Positions 43,601 to 51,975 of a DNA stretch of 64,000 bases are shown piece after piece. Origin of the DNA: a virus; IMG/VR virus record IMGVR_UViG_3300028384_001046, positions 1-64,000 of that record. One strand, given 5' to 3'. The translations under genes were made by a program, and so were the position numbers. The stretch's first letter is position 1; each line of letters opens with the position of its first letter. Under the pieces are notes generated by a model. That model made no database searches and was not told where the DNA came from. It worked only from the letters and a program-made list of their open reading frames with translations.

Positions 43601-45750
43601 TTGATCAGGATATCGATGGCGGTTATGAAGATCATGGATTTATTAATGTTGATACGGATTCTCAAACAAGAGAACCATTTGGAAATCTTGATATTGAACA
43701 ACCACCAACCCTCACGATTACTAGATTCATTCCTCAATGGAATGGTTCTGGTACTATTGTTCCTTCTGGTACTGCAAGAGAAAGATTTATTACTTCGGAC
43801 GGCAATACCGTTCTCTTCGACTTTATTGGAACAACTTCTCCAGAGAAGTTCATTGCTCAGACTCCAGAAGATACAATTCTCCTCACCTTTGCTGGTGCAG
43901 CAGAAGATGAATCGGTAACCTTCAGCGAAGTTGGAATTGGAACCGCATACTTCTCTGATGCTGGTGTCGAGAGGGTTGAATTTGTCGAAATCGGAACTGG
44001 AATTCTTTCCTTCTCTGGTGAGGCAGTCGAGAGATCCTCTATGGATCCCCCAGAAGGAACATATCTCCACGTATTCAGTGGAGAAGATGTTGAACCTTCG
44101 ATTACCTACGCCTCTCAGGCAACCAAACCCACATTACGTTTGGTTGGTCAACTGGTTCATCCACAGATTGATTACACTCCACATTACGGTATTGATAGAA
44201 ATATTGGTATTGAGACTGGCATTACTCTTAACCCTGGAAGTTCTCCTGGAGAATATGGTAATCCTGGTATTGTCACTACCAGATTTATTCCAAATTATGA
44301 TGGTCTTGGCGTTATTTCTCTCAGTGGAAAAGCTATTGGTCGTACAAACGCACCAATCTTTACCTCTGGTACTATTCACATTCTCGGTGTTCACACCGCA
44401 GCTCAAGGAATCAGTTCTGGAAGAGAGACGGGTCTTACCGAAAGTTTCTCTCCTGGAACAATATTTGGTGGTCCTGGACAACTTACCTTCAAGGGAATTG
44501 CTCCAAATCGTCCGATTCAGGTCTTTGGTTATTACGGAGATGATAGAGATCCTGGTGCTGGTACATCTGGAGTTATTTCGATTGATCCTTCTCAGGAAGG
44601 AATCAAAATCAGATCTCTCGAAGATTATATCGGTGTTGGAACTGCATACTTCTCTGGAGCATATTCCGATCTATCTGCAACATTCAGAGAAATTGGAACG
44701 GGAGAACTCTACAAGTTCTCTGCTCTATACGAAAGAAGAACCTTCGATTATGTTGGTTCTGGCACACTTACTGCATCTGGAACAACAGATGCTGCAAGCA
44801 TCTTCCAGACTCCAGACAATACAGTTCTATTCACAGTTTCTGGAGAGGCACAAAAACTTGTCGCCCTCAAGGACGACATGGGTGGAACGATTTCCATCTA
44901 CAATACAGAAAAAATTGTTACTGGAATTACTCTTTCTATTGCAACTGAAGGCACGTTCAGTTTCTTTTCCAGTGGTGCGGAATCTATTGTCATTCCTTCA
45001 GATGCTACTACGGTTCTCTTCGATGTCGAAGGAATTGCCGATACCAGAGAAATTCAAGTCTACGGTTACTATGGAGATGATAGAGATCCTGGTACATCTG
45101 GAACTATCACAGTTGTTGGTGAACTTACACATCCACAGATTGACTTTACACCTGCAGAAACTGGATTTGGAGACATTTCTTTCTCAGGACAATCTAGCAT
45201 CAAGGCGCAACTTTCAGTTGTCGGAAAAGGAATTGCTACTCTTTCTGGATCTGCAACAGAAAAATTTGTCAGTGGCTCTGGATCAGATACAATTCTCTTC
45301 AACATCGATGGAGATGGAGAAACAGCTCTCAATTCTGTATATGGTTATTACGGAGACGACAAGGATCCTGGTACTTCTGGTCAACTCATATTCTCTGGAA
45401 TTGGCGACACAAAACCGATCCAAGTTTATGGATATTATGGAGACGACAAGGATCCTGGTACTTCTGGACAAATTACAATTTTTGGAAGACCTCTTGTCCA
45501 TCCAGAAGTCGATTATACCCCACATATTGGCAAAGACACTGCGATTTTATTCAAAATCGGTGGTGGTGTCAATATCCGAAGAACTTTTCCAGAAGTTATT
45601 GGAGAAGGATCTCTCTTTGGATTCGACTCTGGAGAAGAAGCATATGCAAGATCCACATATGTCGGCATCGGTGTTGCAAACTTCTTCTCGAATGCAGTCA
45701 CGGAAACTTTGGCATTTGAACCGTCTCGCGTATACGTTACTATCATTTAA
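40633..45750 (+). CDS. Giant fibre-like structural protein with GYYGDD repeats
   Basis: 1705 residues. The N-terminal 60 residues (MTVYVYDENKVDVFVAEDAG) form a separate head. The rest is built from short beta units of the type GSGTLxxSGxAxE, FSGEA and SFSGSA, with larger duplications: NFFSQAPQSTIFG and NWFSQAPQSTVFG, LTHPQIDFTP and LVHPEVDYTP, and four copies of GYYGDD(R/K)DPG. Such low-complexity, Gly/Ser/Thr-rich repeats fit a long fibre or whisker. No enzymatic motif. A long out-of-frame open frame (43931-45784) is a by-product of biased codons. Terminator upstream and late promoter downstream frame it as its own unit. Confidence 0.8.
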   Translation: MTVYVYDENKVDVFVAEDAGLVTASATITADYGNISDTADDDRGEDNFNPWYFGLITDLDDVLPFGNFEVGGEAEPLISPKIPGGGLFRIEDIAEVSYVTPWRGSGTLFEIGGGLERLVIPDLGAAGPSPSIYGQAHESNTFVEIGSGTLAQLSDEGATAKFNRYPWDASGTLTLSGYNSTQFPDDFIAVIKNVAKVKGTGPSRVIYDYSLDPDTEFDAENYGFVTQVQGGKFSDNDDLTFDRIITKRKDRSFSDNDLLENENYGDITVSTQEKVLPVDILPDDLANYEVSYSRTSILDSGSGTGATGGFDIGRHVKFGNDGGSREFYWRFDTTDSEYIKVTAIRGNDVNGGEDPDTTQESLYLDRWTGSSWIRIDTVIAFNDTSFNSLKEVSIPLTPTNRGNYFYRLRQDNSSGSASWDHYGITNITYDLRQTFPIDTEDDGIIPRKLGGGLFMHDYQATGIRAQESIPFAYLGLGSLFSLGELDPEKDVDQVFAYAGSGGFNVTGENFFSQAPQSTIFGEEGEFSFSGSAAEAFVPATVDNTVLFNQVGSADDRIIWQAGERKVTIRPIGFGSVLLSDTPPTNTATLSVSGEATSIQRTFVEENVSLFNISGDAGNPLDARFTPHFRSARGDIILPDEDWGLITNSATEFEDWGYIREVATTSLVFGDILSPFNYIQIGGQHYPSTDTFSVGESSFAKQTLGVTGIATFRLSEDSSLERTFDYESSGITGIATYKAGINIFGANWFSQAPQSTVFGLEGELTLSGSADESTTPFIEPQGTDGNFRFLTGSAEIVIDSVTRAIAPSVLGDVYIGGTADIRFSPAVTGVGIATFRQGREEFQTYLRIIDPDMDLVLTTIGGGLINEDFVKSYNESSIYYGPQDEDYGSILDAAAYGMGLNFSGAASDVETFDGETNTYDQDVLFSNNGLTYDQSTGGTSVLPSFDKTESYSVDFSTTVVSENLGTITEGIPIPGGKPYDQYLYPYYPGFIDQDIDGGYEDHGFINVDTDSQTREPFGNLDIEQPPTLTITRFIPQWNGSGTIVPSGTARERFITSDGNTVLFDFIGTTSPEKFIAQTPEDTILLTFAGAAEDESVTFSEVGIGTAYFSDAGVERVEFVEIGTGILSFSGEAVERSSMDPPEGTYLHVFSGEDVEPSITYASQATKPTLRLVGQLVHPQIDYTPHYGIDRNIGIETGITLNPGSSPGEYGNPGIVTTRFIPNYDGLGVISLSGKAIGRTNAPIFTSGTIHILGVHTAAQGISSGRETGLTESFSPGTIFGGPGQLTFKGIAPNRPIQVFGYYGDDRDPGAGTSGVISIDPSQEGIKIRSLEDYIGVGTAYFSGAYSDLSATFREIGTGELYKFSALYERRTFDYVGSGTLTASGTTDAASIFQTPDNTVLFTVSGEAQKLVALKDDMGGTISIYNTEKIVTGITLSIATEGTFSFFSSGAESIVIPSDATTVLFDVEGIADTREIQVYGYYGDDRDPGTSGTITVVGELTHPQIDFTPAETGFGDISFSGQSSIKAQLSVVGKGIATLSGSATEKFVSGSGSDTILFNIDGDGETALNSVYGYYGDDKDPGTSGQLIFSGIGDTKPIQVYGYYGDDKDPGTSGQITIFGRPLVHPEVDYTPHIGKDTAILFKIGGGVNIRRTFPEVIGEGSLFGFDSGEEAYARSTYVGIGVANFFSNAVTETLAFEPSRVYVTII
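44524..45470 (+). repeat. GYYGDD(R/K)DPG repeats
   Basis: Four copies near 44527, 45064, 45346 and 45427 within the 1705-aa protein. The last two also agree at DNA level over more than 20 bases (GGAGACGACAAGGATCCTGG), so they are a recent duplication. The Asp-rich turn could bind calcium, but this is a guess. Confidence 0.75.
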
Positions 45751-45753
45751 GTT

Positions 45754-45761
45754 TATAAATA
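45754..45761 (+). promoter_or_regulatory. T4-type late promoter
   Basis: TATAAATA, perfect late box, 33 bases ahead of the ATG at 45795. Confidence 0.65.
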
Positions 45762-45794
45762 AATCAGAAGCATATCTTTCATGAGTTTTGAATC

Positions 45795-46253
45795 ATGACA
45801 AAGCAGGTTCAATTTAGAAAGGGAACTACAGCTGAACACTTTAACTTCACTGGAGCCCTTGCTGAAATTACTGTTGATACAGATAAAAATGTTGCTGTTG
45901 TTCATGATGGTGCAACCCCAGGAGGTTTTGAACTTTCAAAATCGAGATGGACTTACGTTGCTGGTGACACCGTAACTGGTACTAACCAAAAATATACGGT
46001 GGACTCAACATATAGTCCAACAGGACTGAATGTTACTCTTCCAACCCCCCGTGCAGTGGGTGACTGGGTTTGGATTGAAGACTTTGGTAATTTTATGAGT
46101 ATCAATCCAGTAAATATTATCTCGGATCAAGAATTTGAGAACGGACATCTCGTTAGAGAAAGCTCACCCTTTATTATGGATGTATCTGGAGCTTCCGTAA
46201 CATTCATTTGGAATGGAAGCCTTTGGAAAGTGTTCAACAATAGAGGCAGCTAA
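45795..46253 (+). CDS. Tail fibre head-type structural protein
   Basis: 152 residues. VQFRKGTTAEHFNFTGALAE, then ITVDTDKNVAVVHDGATPGG is the short module that begins many phage fibre and tropism-determinant proteins (QFRRGT...GEixvdTdxxxxxxHDG). The rest (DWVWIEDFGNFMSINPVNI, SGASVTFIWNGSLWKVFNN) is a beta-rich pectate-lyase-like or capping fold seen at fibre ends. Possibly an independent fibre subunit binding the neighbouring giant proteins. Confidence 0.75.
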   Translation: MTKQVQFRKGTTAEHFNFTGALAEITVDTDKNVAVVHDGATPGGFELSKSRWTYVAGDTVTGTNQKYTVDSTYSPTGLNVTLPTPRAVGDWVWIEDFGNFMSINPVNIISDQEFENGHLVRESSPFIMDVSGASVTFIWNGSLWKVFNNRGS

Positions 46254-46255
46254 CT

Positions 46256-46660
46256 ATGGCATTAACCCTAAGTAATTCTATTTCTGGTCGTTTTGAACCA
46301 TCAGAATCATCTGGTTTCTTCGTATATGCATTAAGAAGAGATGCAGAAAACATGCTGTACTTCTCCAAGGTTAGTGCTGCATCTACTGAACTAGGTGAGT
46401 TCTATCGTAACGACGGAACGGCAATTCCCGAGTTTGGTGACGGTATTGATTACGGTACATATGACGTTGGTGTTGGTAAAACATCAGTCATCCGTAATGA
46501 TATTGCTACTGAGAAAAAATCTTTAGATGATCCGAATGATAAATATCAACAGATCCGCTTTGACAGAAGGAACCTCTATTATTACATAGATGATGATGGT
46601 TTTTTCGTCATCAGGTTCAATGGACCAGATTATGATTACAACTCTATCGGACCCAAATAA
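46256..46660 (+). CDS. Small virion structural protein
   Basis: 134 residues, three bases after the previous stop. LSNSISGRFEPSESSGFFVY, RRDAENMLYFSKVS and QIRFDRRNLYYYIDDDGFFV suggest a beta fold rich in aromatic residues. Conserved position between fibre genes; function unknown. Confidence 0.7.
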   Translation: MALTLSNSISGRFEPSESSGFFVYALRRDAENMLYFSKVSAASTELGEFYRNDGTAIPEFGDGIDYGTYDVGVGKTSVIRNDIATEKKSLDDPNDKYQQIRFDRRNLYYYIDDDGFFVIRFNGPDYDYNSIGPK

Positions 46661-46679
46661 TAATTAAAAAGGAGAAACA

Positions 46680-49600
46680 ATGGCTGAGTTTAGACTTGGA
46701 AGAGTAAAATTCAACTGGACGGGCAACTGGGCACCTTCCAAATCCTACCTGATTGACGACATCGCCAAGTTTGGTGGCAATACTTATGTAGCGGTCGCTA
46801 ACCACACTTCCACGGCAAGCACTGCTAACTTCTATACCGACCTTGGAAATTGGAATCTACATATTGAGGGTCTGGAGCAAAGAGGCGAATGGACTACTGA
46901 TACTTATTACAGAGTCAACGATCTCGTCACTTATGCTAACGTAGTATATCGTGTTACTGAGGCACACACTTCTGTTGGTACATTTATCGATGAAACGAAG
47001 GTTGTTCAGTATGTCGCAGGATTTAATGCGGAAGGAGATTGGAGCTTAGAAGAAGATTACCAAAAAGGAGACGTTGTTAACTACAACGGATCGTCCTATG
47101 TTGCAATTACTACTTCCGTAGCAGGATTTGTTCCACCACAATTCATCGGTTTAGGAACAGGTAGCAAGTGGAATATTCTTGCTGATGGCCTTGCTGGTGC
47201 GGCAATCACATATACCGAGGGTACATACTATAGAGGCGATATGATCCTCTATGGTGGTAATACATATCGCCACAAGGTTGGTGTTACTACTAACGTTTCT
47301 CCAATTCAAGTTGGTTTGGGAAGTGTTGGTGATGCTGCTAGAGATGGCTCATCAACTTGGGATCTTTTGGTCAAAGGATTCAGTTTCGTTGGTAATTTCT
47401 CTACAACATTCGCATATCACCCAGGTCATGTTGTTAGATATGGATCTAACTCCTATGTCTCGGTTGGCAATTCCTTCGTAAATATTGACCCAGTTGTTGG
47501 TGTAGGCACCTATTGGGAGACACTGGCTGCTGGTGACTCCGCTGCTGCTCTGAACACTAAGGGTGATCTTCTTACCTATAACGGTGGTCCGGCTAGAATC
47601 GGTATTGGTTCTACTGGTTATGCTCTTGCAGTTCAGTCTAATGGACTACCTGGATACGAAATTGTAGGTAACCAGACTAGAATTTACTATGTTGACTCCG
47701 AGGATGGAATTGATACAAACAACGGTCTTGCACCTAACCTAGCATTTAGAACAATTAAACAGGCTTGTCGTTCTGCACGTCCTGATAACGCTATTACTGA
47801 TTTCGATTATACAGCTGCCACTGGTGTTGCGACAATCACATCTCCTGGTCACGGATTGGCTAACACTGGTACGTTTATCCAGTTGGCTGAAATTGAGTTT
47901 GAGTGTCTGTCTGGTGGTAATGTCTTCAACATCCTGGGCATGACCTACAACAAGTCTGTTGGTCTTGCAACTATCACGGCTATTGGTCTTGGTGCTGCTC
48001 CAGAAATCGGAATCGGTGCTACTGTAAGACTAAGAAACCTTGGTGTTTCGTTCACTGGTAACGCAAACTTCGATCACCAGTTCTCCAGTGCATTGGATGA
48101 TGCAGTTATCACTGGTGGTGATTATATCCACAACTTCGTTGCTGCTACTGCAGGTGCAGTCAACGTTGTGACTGGATCCCTTGCAGGTTCTCAGTTAACT
48201 CCAACAAACGCTGTTTACTCCGCAAATAGTGGTGAATTGGAGATCACAGTTGGTTCTCACGGCCTGTCTATTAGTGACACCATCAGCTTCGACGCCAATT
48301 CCATGACATTCACTTGTCAGATGGACGGTGGTACTGCTAATAAAACATATCCAAGAACAACTGACCCCGCATACGGCGTTAATCTTCCAATTAGTGCAAT
48401 TACTGCGAATACCTTCACAGTTAACGTTGGACCTTCTCCAATTGTAAACTTCAACGTTAGTGATGCAACATATAACCAGACCACTGGTGATATGACAATG
48501 ACCATCGGTATTCACCAACTTGATGTTGGCACATCGGTCAAACTTCTCACTGAAGGTCTGATCTTCAAGTGTTCCATGGATGGTTATCTAACCGACCACG
48601 CATATCCAAGAGCAACTGCTGGTGATGGTTCTCCTGACCCTGCATACAACACTGCTCTGTCAATTACTGCTGCAACAACTACCACCATCACAGTTAACGT
48701 TGGTACTGCAAGTTCTTCTCAGACAATTAACGGTAAGTTCCCTGCAGTTCACACTCAGGCATCTACCTTCCAGTTCCCAGTACAGGCTGTTCCTGATGCG
48801 AACTCTATCGTAGTTAACGTTGGTGCTTCTCAGACTGATTACCTCTACGTTTCTGGTGGTACTGCATTCGTTGGTGTTACTACAACTGTTTATCCTGATA
48901 AGGTTTCCAAGTCTTACTTTGAGGTTCTTCAGGTTATTGACGCTGACACCATCAGAACTAACGTTGGTATTTCTACTATCAACCACACATATGTAAGAGG
49001 TGGTCATCTAACTGACTTGACTCCTGCTATTCTGAAACTATCTGCTTCTCAGTTCTATGAGCAACTGCCAATCAAGGTTCCTCCTTTCACCTCGATTGTT
49101 GGTAACTCTCTAAGAGGTACTCAAGTTCTACCTGCTTCTGGTATTTCTGACGACAGTGTTACTCCTAACAACAGATCTCAGATGTTCCAAATGTCTGATG
49201 CAACTACGCTTCAGGCGCTTTCCATGAAAGGAATGGAAGGATTCTATTATGATCCACAAGCACCCTATGTACTCGATAATGCCAACCTAAGAACTGGTAT
49301 TGGTACTACCGCTTGTGGTGTTGTTTGTGCTCTAAACCCAGATTCTCCAATCAATAACAAGTCTCCTTACGTCAAGGATTGTACCGTATTCTCGGACAAT
49401 GCTTATGACTATGGTCGCTTCGGTGGTGGTGCAGTCGGCGTCTTCTGTGACGGTGGCGTCCATGACGAAGGTGCAAAATCGATGGTCTTTGACTCCTTCA
49501 CCCAGGTATCTTCTGATGGTGCTGGATTCATCCTCGACAAGAGTGCAATTGCTGAGATTGTCTCCTGTTTCACCTACTACTGTCAGTGGGGTTACTACTC

Positions 49601-51113
49601 TGGTGGTGGATCTAGAATCCGTTCTGTTGGTGGTAACAACTCCTATGGTGACTATGGTGTTATTGCATCTGGTTTCTCCACTGAGGAGACCCCAAGAACC
49701 GCAAGAGTCTTTGGTGCCCTGATGGCCGTTAATGGCGCTACTAAGGCAGGTACACTGGCAATCGGTGCTACCATGTTCGGTGCAACATCTGGTGCTCGTG
49801 GATGGTTCCTGAATGACCAAACTGCTGCAGATAAGATCTACTTCAAGTATCATCCTGGTTACGGTTCGGTTGGTCTTGGAACCACTGGATTCGTAGATGG
49901 TGAAGTTGTCTGGTTCGGTGATGGTGGTGAAAATGGTGCTGGTATTGGTTCCATCACGATGTCTGGTGTTACATCTTCTATCAGTGGACAAAAGGGTACA
50001 ATCCTTGAAGTTGATAATGTCTCTTCAACTCTATTGGTTGGTGACGCACTTGGATTCTCCACAACTTCTTACGGTGATGATGATCTCTTCTATATCATCA
50101 ATACCATTACAAATGTCTCTGCCGCGACTACGTACACGTATTACACGACGACTGGCATCGCAACCATAACATATCCAGAACGTGCTACATTGACCATTTC
50201 CCCAGAGAAATCTACTGGAACATGGGATACCAGAGAAGTTACTGGTGCAGGTTCTACTATTAGTATTAGAACTCTCTTCTCACAGTGTCGCCTAACAGGT
50301 CATGACTTCCTGAGTGTTGGTACTGGTAGTAAGGCAGAAACCAACTATCCTGATGTTGATCAAACTAGAATTATTCAGGGTAATGAAACTAATTACTTCG
50401 GTCCTGGTAAAGTCTTCTTTGTCTCTACTGACCAAGGTGGTAACTTCAGAGTTGGTCAATTCTTCTCCGTTGACCAGTTGACTGGTCGCGCCACCCTGGA
50501 CGCCTCCGCGTTCAACCTGTCTGGTCTGACTGAACTGAGACTGGGTGCAATTGGTGGTCAGGTCGGTGAGGCAATTAACGAATTCTCCTCTGACGAATTC
50601 ATGTCTGGTCTGTCCAATAATGCATGTCCTACTGAGGCTGCAGTTGCTGGATTCCTCCGCCACGGTTCGATGGGAACCAAGGCCATGACTCCTCCAGTTG
50701 GTACTACCGCTCAAAGACCTGGAGGCGTTGATGAAGAGTTCAACACTGGTGCTCTAAGATTTAACACCGATCTCGGTGCTCTTGAGTACTACAACGGAAC
50801 CAGTTGGATACAACCTGGAATTCAAGCTTATTCTACCGTGACTACTTCTGGATCAGTTGTATCTGGCACCACTTACTTTGTCAATACCAATGGCGGTCAA
50901 GTCACTCTAGATCTTCCCGCATCTCCTAATCTTGGAGATACCATTAGATTCTATGACGTTGCGAAGACATTCGATTCTAACAACTTAATTGTTGGACGTA
51001 ATGGAAAACTGATTCAGGGTGACGCTGCTAATATGACTGTTGCTCTTGAGGGTGCGTCATTTGAACTCACCTTCTCTGGTGACTCCTATGGTTGGAGACT
51101 GTTCTCCGTCTGA
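46680..51113 (+). CDS. Giant tail fibre/tailspike-like protein with CBM-like repeats
   Basis: 1477 residues with AAGGAG as ribosome binding site. Residues 1-290 hold about five repeats like carbohydrate-binding modules 5/12 (NWAPSKSYLIDDIAKFGGNTY, WTTDTYYRVNDLVTYANVVY, YQKGDVVNYNGSSY, YRGDMILYGGNTY, YHPGHVVRYGSNSY). At 334 YYVDSEDGIDTNNGLAPNL starts a right-handed beta-helix like tailspikes. Residues 505-675 contain two FTC/YPR domains shared with the 2492-aa protein. The helix resumes at about 850-1000 (YVKDCTVFSDNAYDYGRFGG) and the end has GALRFNTDLGALEYYNGTSW, a common fibre tip motif. Likely a host-glycan-binding fibre. Codons are C-richer than in gp7-like and DUF4815 genes. Confidence 0.82.
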   Translation: MAEFRLGRVKFNWTGNWAPSKSYLIDDIAKFGGNTYVAVANHTSTASTANFYTDLGNWNLHIEGLEQRGEWTTDTYYRVNDLVTYANVVYRVTEAHTSVGTFIDETKVVQYVAGFNAEGDWSLEEDYQKGDVVNYNGSSYVAITTSVAGFVPPQFIGLGTGSKWNILADGLAGAAITYTEGTYYRGDMILYGGNTYRHKVGVTTNVSPIQVGLGSVGDAARDGSSTWDLLVKGFSFVGNFSTTFAYHPGHVVRYGSNSYVSVGNSFVNIDPVVGVGTYWETLAAGDSAAALNTKGDLLTYNGGPARIGIGSTGYALAVQSNGLPGYEIVGNQTRIYYVDSEDGIDTNNGLAPNLAFRTIKQACRSARPDNAITDFDYTAATGVATITSPGHGLANTGTFIQLAEIEFECLSGGNVFNILGMTYNKSVGLATITAIGLGAAPEIGIGATVRLRNLGVSFTGNANFDHQFSSALDDAVITGGDYIHNFVAATAGAVNVVTGSLAGSQLTPTNAVYSANSGELEITVGSHGLSISDTISFDANSMTFTCQMDGGTANKTYPRTTDPAYGVNLPISAITANTFTVNVGPSPIVNFNVSDATYNQTTGDMTMTIGIHQLDVGTSVKLLTEGLIFKCSMDGYLTDHAYPRATAGDGSPDPAYNTALSITAATTTTITVNVGTASSSQTINGKFPAVHTQASTFQFPVQAVPDANSIVVNVGASQTDYLYVSGGTAFVGVTTTVYPDKVSKSYFEVLQVIDADTIRTNVGISTINHTYVRGGHLTDLTPAILKLSASQFYEQLPIKVPPFTSIVGNSLRGTQVLPASGISDDSVTPNNRSQMFQMSDATTLQALSMKGMEGFYYDPQAPYVLDNANLRTGIGTTACGVVCALNPDSPINNKSPYVKDCTVFSDNAYDYGRFGGGAVGVFCDGGVHDEGAKSMVFDSFTQVSSDGAGFILDKSAIAEIVSCFTYYCQWGYYSGGGSRIRSVGGNNSYGDYGVIASGFSTEETPRTARVFGALMAVNGATKAGTLAIGATMFGATSGARGWFLNDQTAADKIYFKYHPGYGSVGLGTTGFVDGEVVWFGDGGENGAGIGSITMSGVTSSISGQKGTILEVDNVSSTLLVGDALGFSTTSYGDDDLFYIINTITNVSAATTYTYYTTTGIATITYPERATLTISPEKSTGTWDTREVTGAGSTISIRTLFSQCRLTGHDFLSVGTGSKAETNYPDVDQTRIIQGNETNYFGPGKVFFVSTDQGGNFRVGQFFSVDQLTGRATLDASAFNLSGLTELRLGAIGGQVGEAINEFSSDEFMSGLSNNACPTEAAVAGFLRHGSMGTKAMTPPVGTTAQRPGGVDEEFNTGALRFNTDLGALEYYNGTSWIQPGIQAYSTVTTSGSVVSGTTYFVNTNGGQVTLDLPASPNLGDTIRFYDVAKTFDSNNLIVGRNGKLIQGDAANMTVALEGASFELTFSGDSYGWRLFSV
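48194..48705 (+). repeat. Two FTC/YPR domain copies in a second protein
   Basis: Copies near 48194 and 48447 (TFTCQMDGGTANKTYPRTTDP; FKCSMDGYLTDHAYPRA) align with the array at 24326-25890. They are preceded by a single GGDYIHNF unit, so the same two repeat types occur side by side in both proteins. Confidence 0.75.
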
Positions 51114-51153
51114 TACGTGACTATCTTTATTATGATTTTTCTTTATCCTTCGT

Positions 51154-51160
51154 CTAAATA
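51154..51160 (+). promoter_or_regulatory. T4-type late promoter of the Cys/Gly-rich genes
   Basis: CTAAATA, 20 bases ahead of the ATG at 51181. Confidence 0.55.
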
Positions 51161-51180
51161 AAACTAATCTAGGATCGTAA

Positions 51181-51963
51181 ATGGCCAACTATAGATCATA
51201 TAAAAAAGTCACAGCGTCCCAGGTTCCTGATGGGTCTATCACCATTGAAAAACTCGCAAATGGTGTTGGACCCTCTTGGTGCGTAAAAACTTTCTATGGT
51301 GATCCAGGAGTTTGTACTCCTGGTTGTTGCTGTAACTGGACAGTACCAGCGGGAGTTGCTAAACTAACTTGGGAACTATGGGGTGCTGGAGGAAACGGAC
51401 ACGGAGCCTGTTCTTGTAGAAGATGCCATCACTATAGAGGTGCTGGTGGAGGTTCTTTCACAACCAAAACAATCGATACTACCCCAGGATGTTCATATAC
51501 AGTATGTGCTGCTGGAGTTTACAGATGTTGTTCACGAGAATGTGTAGGATGTTACGGATGTGCATCGTATGTTAATGGATATAACTTGACTAACTTCTGT
51601 GCAGTTGGTGGTGGTAGAGGAGAGGCTAATACAGATTGGTCCAACCTCTGTCATTCAACAATTGCTTGTTGCGTTCAACCTGGAAGTTATAATAGTGACT
51701 TTGGAATGAATGCACATTGGCCTGGATTCAGTGGTCACTGGAGTTGCCATTGTGGACTATCTGTAACTCAAACTTGTTCTGGTGGTGCTCCATTTATTGG
51801 AGTTGGTAATAAAACGTATTCTTCACACTGCTGGATTCGTTGTGGTTGCTGGTCCTCTCCATATGGTGCAGGTGGACAGGGTGCAATGACTTCATATTGT
51901 GAGAGATGCTGCGGACAAGGTGGTACAGGTGGATCTGGACTTGTAAGACTCACATACATGTAA
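51181..51963 (+). CDS. Cys/Gly-rich adhesin-like protein, copy 1
   Basis: 260 residues with 28 Cys (about 11 percent) and very many Gly. The head MANYRSYKKVTASQVPDGSI followed by a T/K-rich helix is a fibre-attachment type. CNWTVPAGVAKLTWELWGAG, then GAGGGSF and CGQGGTGGSGLVRLTYM at the end follow the glycine-rich domain of phage tail fibre tips (WTVPxGVxxLxVxLWGaGG). Cys appear in clusters (PGCCC, CSCRRC, YRCCSRECVGC, RCGCW, ERCCGQGG) at positions mostly kept in the two next proteins. No signal peptide. Probable receptor-binding tip; the Cys may form disulphides outside the cell or bind metal. First of three tandem paralogues. Confidence 0.8.
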   Translation: MANYRSYKKVTASQVPDGSITIEKLANGVGPSWCVKTFYGDPGVCTPGCCCNWTVPAGVAKLTWELWGAGGNGHGACSCRRCHHYRGAGGGSFTTKTIDTTPGCSYTVCAAGVYRCCSRECVGCYGCASYVNGYNLTNFCAVGGGRGEANTDWSNLCHSTIACCVQPGSYNSDFGMNAHWPGFSGHWSCHCGLSVTQTCSGGAPFIGVGNKTYSSHCWIRCGCWSSPYGAGGQGAMTSYCERCCGQGGTGGSGLVRLTYM

Positions 51964-51975
51964 TAGAGGGAATCA

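Noticed and set aside
43931-45784. 617-codon open frame on the plus strand, out of frame with the 1705-aa fibre gene
   Set aside because: It lies almost wholly inside the fibre gene, its protein is Leu/Ser-biased without domains, and it mirrors the repeats of the real frame. The true frame has clear fibre repeats and proper signals.
49332-49991. 219-codon minus-strand frame rich in Thr/Ser
   Set aside because: Antisense to the beta-helix part of the 1477-aa protein; composition follows from the Gly/Thr codons of the sense strand.
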